This document shows positions 57,894-64,000 of a stretch of DNA of 64,000 nucleotides, piece after piece. The translations under genes and the position numbers were made by a program. This DNA is from Micromonospora musae (lineage in GTDB: Bacteria; Actinomycetota; Actinomycetes; Mycobacteriales; Micromonosporaceae), in assembly GCF_003626635.1 (NCBI RefSeq), contig NZ_RAZT01000003.1:552438-616437 (forward strand), in the 5' to 3' direction. The notes beneath the pieces were generated by a model. That model had not been told where the DNA came from. It was given only the letters and a program-made list of their open reading frames with translations, and searched no databases. Each line of letters starts with the position of its first letter. Within the stretch, counting starts at the first letter, position 1.

Positions 57894-58694
57894 TCAGACC
57901 CGGGCGGTGTCCCGGCGGAACAACCGGGTCGCACCGAGCGCGAAGAGGGCCGTCCACACGACCAGGTTGGCCAGTGCCGCCAGGCTCACGCCGTCGCCGG
58001 TCAGCGGGGCGCGGGCGAGTTCGCCGACGCCGTACACCGGGGTGAACCGCGCGACGTCCCGGAGCACCTCGGGCAGCACCTCCAGCGGAACGAAGAGCCC
58101 ACCGAACATCGCCAGCACGGCGAGGATCGGGCCGATGAACTGCATGACGTTCTCCGCCGGGAAGAGGTAGCCGACGAAGAGGCCGAACGCGGCGAAGACC
58201 AGCGAGCCGAGCCACGCCCCGAGGCCGGTCAGCAGCCAGACGTCGGCGGAGAGCCGTACGCCGGTCGCCGCGCCGACGACGAACTCGACGCAGACGGCGA
58301 TCAGGCCGAGGACCATCGCGGTGACGACCTTCGCGGCGACGTACGCGGTGGGACGCAGCGGGGTGAGCCGCAGTTGCCGACTCCAGCCCAGCGCCCGCTC
58401 GGTGGCGACCGCGGCGCCGATGCTGGTGGTGGCGACCATGGCGGCGTACACGGCGAGGCTGACCATGATGTACGCGGTCACCGCGCGGCCGTTGGGCAGC
58501 TGCTGCCCGCGCTGCGGCAGGCCGAAGATGAGGAAGAAGACCGCCGGCATGATCAGGGTGAACGCGAGCGTGCGGCGGTTGCGCAGCACCCGGCGCAGCT
58601 CGATGCCGAGCACGGCCGGGGAGAAGCCGCCAAGGGCGGGGGGCCGCCGGTCGGGGGCGACGCGGTCGGTGGTGGCGTTCAGCGCGGTGGTCAT
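57894..58694 (-). CDS. ABC-2 type permease
   Basis: A 266-residue ABC-2 family permease with six membrane helices. It contains Val-Leu-Arg-Asn-Arg-Arg-Thr-Leu-Ala-Phe-Thr-Leu-Ile-Met-Pro (the inner loop before helix 1) and the C-terminal signature Leu-Pro-Glu-Val-Leu-Arg-Asp-Val-Ala-Arg-Phe-Thr-Pro. It pairs with the ATPase encoded three bases upstream. Drug, peptide or lipid export is the usual job of this family. Confidence 0.9.
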   Translation of the reverse strand: MTTALNATTDRVAPDRRPPALGGFSPAVLGIELRRVLRNRRTLAFTLIMPAVFFLIFGLPQRGQQLPNGRAVTAYIMVSLAVYAAMVATTSIGAAVATERALGWSRQLRLTPLRPTAYVAAKVVTAMVLGLIAVCVEFVVGAATGVRLSADVWLLTGLGAWLGSLVFAAFGLFVGYLFPAENVMQFIGPILAVLAMFGGLFVPLEVLPEVLRDVARFTPVYGVGELARAPLTGDGVSLAALANLVVWTALFALGATRLFRRDTARV

Positions 58695-58696
58695 CG

Positions 58697-59605
58697 TCAG
58701 GCTCCGGCGTGGTCGGTGGTGAGGGCGAGGAAGGCGTCTTCGAGGTTGCGGGAGGTGATCTCCACGTCCCGGGCCGCGGTCCGGGTGAGCAGGTGCCGGG
58801 CGACCAGGTCGGAGTCGGCGGTACGCACGAGCACGCTGTCGCCACGCACCTCCACCGCGTCGACGCCGGGCAGCGCGGCGAGCGCGGCCTGGTCGGCGCC
58901 GGGGAGGGTGGCCCGGACGAGCCGGCCGGCGGCCAGGTTCTTGATCTCGGCGGTGGTGCCGTCCGCCACGATCCGTCCCTGCCGGACCAGCACGATCCGG
59001 TCGGCGTACGCGTCGGCCTCGTCGAGGTAGTGGGTGGCGAAGATGACGGTCCGTCCGGACCGGGCGTCGCGCCGCAGTGCCTGCCAGAACTCGCGCCGCC
59101 CCTCGACGTCCATGCCGGTCGTCGGCTCGTCGAGCACCATCAGGTCCGGGTCGGGCAGCAGGGCGAGGGCGAAGCGCAGCCGCTGCTGCTGGCCGCCGGA
59201 GCACCTGCCCACCACCCGGTCCGCGATGCCGGTGATCCCGGCCCGCTCCAGCACCTCCTCGGCGGGGCGGCTGTGCCGGTAGAAGTTGGCGGTCAGCCGT
59301 ACCGTCTCGCCGACGGTCAGGTCCTTGAGCAGCCCGCCGGTCTGCAGCACCGCGGCGACCCGGCCACGCGCGATCGCGTCCGCCGGTTCGCCCCCGAGGA
59401 TGCGCACCGAGCCGGCGTCCGGGCGGGCCAGGCCGAGCAGCATGTCGATGGTGGTGGTCTTGCCCGCGCCGTTCGGGCCGAGGAAGGCGACCACCTCGCC
59501 GGGCTCCACCCGCAGGCTCAGCCCGTCGACCGCGGTGACCGCGCCGAAGGTCTTGGTGAGGCCGCTCAGCTCCACGGCCGGTTGCGTGCTCGTCATGGGA
59601 ACCAT
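58697..59605 (-). CDS. ABC transporter ATP-binding protein
   Basis: A 302-residue ATPase (start ATG 59605; ATG 59596 possible). Walker A is Gly-Pro-Asn-Gly-Ala-Gly-Lys-Thr-Thr, the signature is Cys-Ser-Gly-Gly-Gln-Gln-Gln (Cys in place of Leu), Walker B is Leu-Met-Val-Leu-Asp-Glu-Pro-Thr and the switch His is in Ala-Thr-His-Tyr. It is the first gene of the operon ATPase, permease, kinase, regulator. The pattern is common for self-regulated antibiotic or lipid exporters. Confidence 0.93.
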   Translation of the reverse strand: MVPMTSTQPAVELSGLTKTFGAVTAVDGLSLRVEPGEVVAFLGPNGAGKTTTIDMLLGLARPDAGSVRILGGEPADAIARGRVAAVLQTGGLLKDLTVGETVRLTANFYRHSRPAEEVLERAGITGIADRVVGRCSGGQQQRLRFALALLPDPDLMVLDEPTTGMDVEGRREFWQALRRDARSGRTVIFATHYLDEADAYADRIVLVRQGRIVADGTTAEIKNLAAGRLVRATLPGADQAALAALPGVDAVEVRGDSVLVRTADSDLVARHLLTRTAARDVEITSRNLEDAFLALTTDHAGA

Positions 59606-59834
59606 GCTCTTGCCCGGCGGGGTCTCGTACCCCGAGCGCCCGTCACGTTCGCGCCGTGACATTTGTCAGGGGTGGGGCGGCCGTGGTTCGCGGGGACTCA
59701 GGGGCGACCTGGCCACCAGGCGCATCAGAGACCTCAATTCACGCACCTACCGGGCGGCCGGGTGCCGGAGGATTCCGGCCGCGCCAACCGGGTAACCGCC
59801 GGGGTCCGCACGTTGCGACCGGGGAGGGACGCCG

Positions 59835-60689
59835 ATGGGCAGCGCGCCGCAGGGAAACGTGGACACCGTCGTACTCATCCACGGGCTCTGGATGACCCCC
59901 CGGAGCTGGGAAGGGTGGGTCGACCGATACCAGGCACACGGCCTGCGGGTGCTCGCCCCCTCCTGGCCCGGCATGGAGGGCGAGGTCGAGCAGCTGCGCG
60001 ACGACCCCACGCCGATCGCGGGGCAGCGGATCGCCGACATCGTCGACCACTACGAGCAGACCATCCGGGCCCTTCCCCGACCGCCGATCATCATGGGGCA
60101 CTCGATCGGCGGGCTCATCACCCAACTCCTCCTCGACCGGGGCTTCGGCGCGGCCGGGGTGGGCGTCCACCCCGTAGCCATCAAGGGCGTGGTCAAGTTG
60201 CCGCTCAGCACTCTGCGCTCCGGCTTCTCGATCCTGCGTAACCCGGCGAACCGGCACCGGGCCGTCCCGTTCACCCAGGACGACTTCCACTACGCGTTCG
60301 GCAACACCATGAGCCGCGCCGACTCCGACCGCGCCTGGCAGCGCTACGCCGTCCCCGGGGCCGGGCATGTGCTCTTCGAGAGCGCGTTCGCCAATCTCGA
60401 TCCGAACTCGGTCGCCGAGGTGGACACCCGTCGCGACGACCGGGCGCCCCTGCTGCTGATCACCGGGGGCGCCGACCACGTCGTCCCGCCCGGCGTGGTC
60501 CGCAGCAACGCCGCGCTCTACACGAAGTCCCGGGCGCTGACCGCGTACCACCCGTTCCCCGGCCGGTCCCACTTCACCGTGGGCGAACAGGGCTGGGAGG
60601 AGGTCGCCGACTTCGCGCTGAACTGGGCACTGGAGGCGGCCGCCATGCCCCGAGCGGCGACGATCGCGAGCGAGAGCCCCCGCCGCTGA
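59835..60689 (+). CDS. Alpha/beta hydrolase (lysophospholipase-like)
   Basis: A 284-residue alpha/beta hydrolase. The nucleophile Ser is in Met-Gly-His-Ser-Ile-Gly-Gly, the acid is Asp in Gly-Gly-Ala-Asp-His-Val-Val-Pro, and the His is in Gly-Arg-Ser-His-Phe. The N-terminal Leu-Ile-His-Gly-Leu-Trp-Met-Thr forms the oxyanion hole. The large cap region (about 120-195) fits a lipase-like enzyme, but substrate is unknown. GGGAGGGACGCC before the ATG supports the start. Confidence 0.85.
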   Translation: MGSAPQGNVDTVVLIHGLWMTPRSWEGWVDRYQAHGLRVLAPSWPGMEGEVEQLRDDPTPIAGQRIADIVDHYEQTIRALPRPPIIMGHSIGGLITQLLLDRGFGAAGVGVHPVAIKGVVKLPLSTLRSGFSILRNPANRHRAVPFTQDDFHYAFGNTMSRADSDRAWQRYAVPGAGHVLFESAFANLDPNSVAEVDTRRDDRAPLLLITGGADHVVPPGVVRSNAALYTKSRALTAYHPFPGRSHFTVGEQGWEEVADFALNWALEAAAMPRAATIASESPRR

Positions 60690-60825
60690 CTCCTGATCGG
60701 GCCGGAGTCAGCCCTGGGGCTCCTCGGCAGCCCGTTACCACCACCAGCCGGTCGACATGAGGTTCGTCATGTCGACCCCGAGGAGCATGGTGGCGCTGCG
60801 GCTCCAGGTCGGACGGACGTCACCG

Positions 60826-62925
60826 CTATCGCTCGGAAACCTGAGCCTGCTCGCTCACCGCGGGTGCAGACTGGCGCGGCACACCCGGGCCCATCGGCGT
60901 CAGCTTGCGCCAGAGGAACTCCAGCATCAGCGCCCAGATGAACGCGGACTGCTCGTTGTCGACAGCGCCGCCGTGCCCGCCTTCGACGTTCTCGTAGTAG
61001 GTGACGTCATGGCCGTGCTCGCGCAGGCGAGCAGCCATCTTCCGAGCGTGCCCCGGATGCACCCGATCATCCCGGGTCGAGGTGACGAGCAGGAGCGGCG
61101 GATACGCCAACCCACTGCGAATGTTGTGGTACGGCGAGTACTCCCGCAGATAGGACCAGTCCTCCGCCCGATCCGGATCGCCGTACTCGGCCATCCAGGA
61201 GGCGCCGGCGAGCAGCCGGTGATAGCGGCGCATGTCCAGCACCGGCACCTGAGCGACTATCGCGCCGAAGAGCGCCGGGAAGCGCGTGAGCATCACCCCC
61301 ATGAGCAGACCGCCGTTGCTGCCGCCCTCGATGCCAAGCTGCGCCGGCGTGGTGATCCCCTGTGCGATCAGGTCCCAAGCCACCGCCGCGAAGTCCTCGT
61401 ACGCCCTCCGCCTGTTCTCACGCATCGCGGCGTGATGCCACCGCGGGCCGTACTCGCCGCCGCCGCGAATGTTCGCCACCACGTAGGTGCCGCCCCGGGC
61501 CAGCCAGCCGCAGCCGATGGCGCCGTCGTAGTCCGGCGTCATCGGGATCTCGTACCCGCCGTATCCGGTGAGCAGCGTCGGCCTGGTGGTGGTGGGCTCG
61601 GGCCCCACCAGGAAGTACGGGACGCGGGTGCCGTCAGCAGACGTGGCGAAGCCTTGGCGTACCGCGAGGTTCCCGGCGTCGAACGAGGCCGGCTCCTGCT
61701 TGAGCACCTCGACCGGGCCACCGACCTCGCCGAGTCGCAGGGTCGCCGGTTGGAGGAACCCTTCCGACGCGAGCAGGTACTCGTCGCCCAGCTCCGGGTC
61801 GGTCTCCACGAGCCGGCTGTGCTCGTTCGACGGGACCCCCGCGAGTGGCTCCCGCCGCCACCCCGTCTCGCCGGGCGTCAGCACGGTGAACCGGCTCCGC
61901 ACGTCGACGAGGGTGGCCAGGATCAGATGGTTGCGGGTCCAGACGTGGTAGCTCAGGGCAGTCTGTTCGTCGGGGCGGAACAGCGGTGTCAGCTCCCGCT
62001 CGCCGGCGAGGAACGCGTCGAACCGGGTCGCCAGCAGGGCACCCGCGGGGTGGGTCAGCCCAGCGACCCGCCACGGCGAGCGGAGCCGGATCACCAGCCA
62101 CTCGCGGTGTACGTCCCATGCGGCGTCCGCCGGCACGGGAATCCGGATCCGCTCCCCCGCCTCCGTCAGCAGGAAGTTTTCCGACCGGTAGAAGTCCAGA
62201 TGACGGCCCACGAAGTCGCGCCTGAACCCCGGCGTCGGGTCGTGCGAGGCGTAGACGGTCACGTCATCGGGACGGGCCTCGTAGACGACCTCGGCCTCGG
62301 CCAGCGGCGTGCCCCGCCGCCATCGTTTGGCGACGCGCGGGTAGCCGGAGGTGGTCAGCGAGCCGGGCCCGAAATCGGTGGCCACGTAGATGTGGTCGGC
62401 GTCGATCCAGCCGGCGGCGCTCTTCGCCTCGGAGAGGGAGAAGCCTCCGGCCACGAACTCCCGGCGGCCCAGATCGAACTCGCGGATCACGGTCGCGTCG
62501 GCGCCACCTCGGGACAGGCTGATCAAGCAGCGCCGGTATCCGGGCCGGAGCACCGTCACCCCGCCCCAGACCCAGCTCTCCCCCTCCTCGGCGGCCAGCG
62601 CGTCGACGTCGAGCAGCACGTCCCACTCCGGCTCGCGCCGGCGGTACTGGTCGAGGGTGGTTCGGCGCCAGACCCCTCGCGGATGCGCGGCGTCCCGCCA
62701 GAAGCCGTAGTAGAAGCGATCCCCGCGCCAGCCCGGGTAGGGGATGCGGTAGTCGGCGTCGAGCACCTGTCGGATCTCGGTCCGCAGTGCGGCGAACCGC
62801 TCCCCGCCGGTCAGCGCGGCGAGGGTCTCCGCGTTGCGATCCCGCACCCACCCGGCAGCTTCCGCCCCGTCGACCTCCTCCATCCAGAGGTACGGGTCAT
62901 CATCCTCGTCGATCCGTGCCGCCAC
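60826..62925 (-). CDS. Prolyl oligopeptidase (S9 family)
   Basis: A 699-residue serine peptidase. The N-terminal half is the beta-propeller. The catalytic half has Ser in Gly-Gly-Ser-Asn-Gly-Gly, Asp in Arg-Asp-Asp-Arg-Val-His-Pro and His in Gly-Gly-His-Gly-Gly. The N-terminal Asp-Pro-Tyr-Leu-Trp-Met-Glu-Glu is diagnostic for prolyl oligopeptidases. No signal peptide is present, so it probably degrades cytoplasmic peptides. Confidence 0.95.
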   Translation of the reverse strand: MAARIDEDDDPYLWMEEVDGAEAAGWVRDRNAETLAALTGGERFAALRTEIRQVLDADYRIPYPGWRGDRFYYGFWRDAAHPRGVWRRTTLDQYRRREPEWDVLLDVDALAAEEGESWVWGGVTVLRPGYRRCLISLSRGGADATVIREFDLGRREFVAGGFSLSEAKSAAGWIDADHIYVATDFGPGSLTTSGYPRVAKRWRRGTPLAEAEVVYEARPDDVTVYASHDPTPGFRRDFVGRHLDFYRSENFLLTEAGERIRIPVPADAAWDVHREWLVIRLRSPWRVAGLTHPAGALLATRFDAFLAGERELTPLFRPDEQTALSYHVWTRNHLILATLVDVRSRFTVLTPGETGWRREPLAGVPSNEHSRLVETDPELGDEYLLASEGFLQPATLRLGEVGGPVEVLKQEPASFDAGNLAVRQGFATSADGTRVPYFLVGPEPTTTRPTLLTGYGGYEIPMTPDYDGAIGCGWLARGGTYVVANIRGGGEYGPRWHHAAMRENRRRAYEDFAAVAWDLIAQGITTPAQLGIEGGSNGGLLMGVMLTRFPALFGAIVAQVPVLDMRRYHRLLAGASWMAEYGDPDRAEDWSYLREYSPYHNIRSGLAYPPLLLVTSTRDDRVHPGHARKMAARLREHGHDVTYYENVEGGHGGAVDNEQSAFIWALMLEFLWRKLTPMGPGVPRQSAPAVSEQAQVSER

Positions 62926-63162
62926 CTACGCAACTATCCCGGACAGGCCGGCTACATCCCTTGTCCGAGGCTTGTCGGCATGGCGACTCACGGCTGCACC
63001 CGGCCGGCGCCGGTTGAGTGGTCGCACCTTACCGGTCATCGCACGATTGGCGGAACAGCACCGGCCGCGCCGCAGCCAAGCACAGAGAGTACTTGCTCGT
63101 GGACTCAGCGCATCAATAGACTCTCGTTCACGCGCTTTCCCGCCCCCTCCCGGGAGGTCGCC
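62926..63162. other. Intergenic region, no gene seen
   Basis: These 237 bases contain the divergent start signals of the peptidase and the following gene. GGGAGG at 63152-63157 is the ribosome binding site for the TTG at 63163. The part near 63085-63135 is clearly less GC-rich than the core genes, consistent with a switch to accessory DNA. Confidence 0.35.
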
Positions 63163-63900
63163 TTGGGCACGTCGACCCGTCTACCTGGCCCAACCAAGGG
63201 CGGATGGACCGCGGCGAAGAACGGCCTGAGCCGGTGGACTCCAGACCCGGACAGCCGGCCGGGTCTCCTGATGGAGGACGACCGGCGCGTCGCACAAGAG
63301 TTGGCGGAACGGTTTCGACGCGCGCTGCGCGAAGCCCTGCTCGAAGATCCGGAACGGTACGGTCTCCGTGAGGCGGCGCTGGCAGGCGGAGCGCGGCTCA
63401 TCAGCATCCTCGACGAGCTGAGACAACCGGACCCAACGGCGCTCCGGCACCTTGCCGACCAAACCTCGGTCGACCCCACCGACGAGTTCGTCCGTCGATT
63501 CGTTGACGATGTGAGCGGCGACGGCCGACTGATCGTGGATGCTGCAGTCCGGCGTGCTACGCGCCACGTCGCCGAGTGCCTCACCACAACTGGCGGCCCC
63601 CTCGCCGATCCGACTCACCCGCAACGAGTCAGCGGTGAGGTCTTCTGCGCCCTGTACCAGCTGTTCTTCGGTGAACTCGTCGGCGAGTTCGTGCACATCC
63701 TAATCGCCGAGAACATCAAGCTCACTCTGCCGGCGCTGATGCTTCTCGATCCCACCGACATCGTGGCGGGATTCGTCGCCGACCAGGTGGTCAAGGTGCT
63801 ACCCGATCCGTGCGCGGCAGCGGCTACCCGATCACATGAACCACCGCGCCTCGCCGACGTGGCCCGGGACCTGCTAGGTCCTGTCTCGAAGTGCGTGTAG
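63163..63900 (+). CDS. Unknown protein with MGTS-type N-terminus, 3' end altered by IS insertion
   Basis: The frame has 245 codons from the TTG at 63163, which has GGGAGG five bases upstream. The N-terminus (Gly-Thr-Ser-Thr-Arg-Leu-Pro-Gly-Pro-Thr-Lys-Gly-Gly-Trp) resembles the short conserved opening of QatB-like and related defence-associated proteins; that is a weak, motif-level likeness. The rest is an all-helical domain with no recognised family. Near 63874 the frame enters IS sequence. The last residues (from Gly-Pro-Val-Ser-Lys-Cys-Val) are read out of the element's end, so the natural C-terminus is lost. Alternative starts are ATG 62980 and ATG 63271. Confidence 0.5.
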   Translation: MGTSTRLPGPTKGGWTAAKNGLSRWTPDPDSRPGLLMEDDRRVAQELAERFRRALREALLEDPERYGLREAALAGGARLISILDELRQPDPTALRHLADQTSVDPTDEFVRRFVDDVSGDGRLIVDAAVRRATRHVAECLTTTGGPLADPTHPQRVSGEVFCALYQLFFGELVGEFVHILIAENIKLTLPALMLLDPTDIVAGFVADQVVKVLPDPCAAAATRSHEPPRLADVARDLLGPVSKCV

Positions 63901-64000
63901 CCACTCGTTGATGGCGGTGACGTGGATGGTGGCTTCGTAGCGGACGGCCAGCTTGTCGTATCGGGTGGCCAGGCCGCGATGGCGTTTGAGCCGGTTGATG
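63874..64000 (-). CDS. IS5-family transposase, C-terminal fragment (5' part outside window)
   Basis: The frame reads Asn-Arg-Leu-Lys-Arg-His-Arg-Gly-Leu-Ala-Thr-Arg-Tyr-Asp-Lys-Leu-Ala then Tyr-Glu-Ala-Thr and Asn-Glu-Trp-Leu. This is the conserved C-terminus of IS5-family DDE transposases in actinobacteria, after the catalytic Glu. The TAG stop is at 63874-63876. The rest lies beyond the window. Confidence 0.88.
   Translation of the reverse strand, partial: INRLKRHRGLATRYDKLAVRYEATIHVTAINEWLHALRDRT
63874..64000 (-). mobile_element. IS5-type insertion sequence, one end visible
   Basis: The element's end appears at about 63874-63877, where CTAG is followed by GGTCCTGTCTCGAAG, a probable terminal inverted repeat. 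The transposase runs inward from the right. CTAG may be the duplicated target. The insertion cut the 3' end of the gene at 63163. The other end is outside the window. Confidence 0.75.

Noticed and set aside
60757..63162. Upstream part of the long plus-strand frame ending at 63900
   Set aside because: It is antisense to prolyl oligopeptidase. The real gene begins near 63163, where a ribosome binding site and a plausible N-terminus appear.

Overview
The window is very GC-rich chromosomal DNA with almost only G or C at third codon positions. It reads as a high-GC actinobacterium, most likely a Micromonosporaceae member such as Micromonospora. Supporting signs are a homodimeric AceE, the ahpE-DUF3052-aceE neighbourhood also known from mycobacteria, a FasR-type regulator next to fabD-fabH-acpP-fabF, HelR, DUF3145, many GTG starts and GTGA/ATGA gene overlaps, and a c-di-AMP (ydaO-type) riboswitch ahead of a cell-wall enzyme gene. 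The assignment is inference, because no rRNA or species marker is present. Most of the window looks like stable core chromosome. Only the right edge shows a mobile element.

Layout. 1-4606: partial DinB/DUF664 gene, SanA-like membrane protein, cupin, small zinc-ribbon-like protein, an ArsR-MFS pair behind a perfect inverted-repeat operator, and a DUF2218-GNAT fusion. 4660-12892: tRNA-Val(UAC), ahpE, DUF3052, a fused alpha/beta 2-oxoacid dehydrogenase E1 with a low-complexity insert, MarR, YjbQ, a small membrane protein, then aceE with a strong terminator. 13043-17757: SRPBCC protein, GH1 beta-glucosidase with an MFS sugar transporter, gltX. 17758-18228: non-coding and rich in hairpins and tandem repeats. 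18229-22373: CopC-like protein, an anchored secreted protein of unknown function, a Pro/Cys-rich small protein, and a NarL-type two-component system. 22451-27418: fasR and the fatty-acid operon, ending in a terminator.

27426-36954: small conserved protein, MerR regulator with a classical MerR promoter, RCK-2TM-RCK potassium-channel-like protein with a degenerate filter, GH3 lipoprotein, DUF3145, alpha/beta hydrolase, helR. 37061-39979: CDF metal exporter with a candidate operator, c-di-AMP riboswitch and a coiled-coil/LAS-type peptidase, DUF2269-like protein. 40007-44906: SRPBCC, STAS, tiny Asp-rich lipoprotein, DUF-type membrane protein, DinB-type protein, three-BON protein, peroxiredoxin and DsbA-like thioredoxin. 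44903-51792: a very large LuxR (LAL) regulator, a saccharopine-dehydrogenase-like reductase, a MerR to beta-clamp fusion, serS. 51889-56042: a two-gene redox unit (NuoF-like plus 3Fe-4S ferredoxin, and a NOX-like bis-heme membrane protein), then an L,D-transpeptidase. 56112-59605: an ABC transporter with its own two-component system in one operon. 59835-64000: alpha/beta hydrolase, prolyl oligopeptidase, and a gene of unknown function whose 3' end is cut by an IS5-type element running off the window.

The points most worth following up are: the bis-heme/NuoF-ferredoxin pair at 51889-54902; the MerR-sliding-clamp fusion at 49227-50315; the channel-like protein with a lost K+ filter at 28702-30534; the covarying hairpin repeats after gltX; the c-di-AMP riboswitch-controlled LAS peptidase; and the IS-truncated gene with an MGTS-type N-terminus at 63163-63900.
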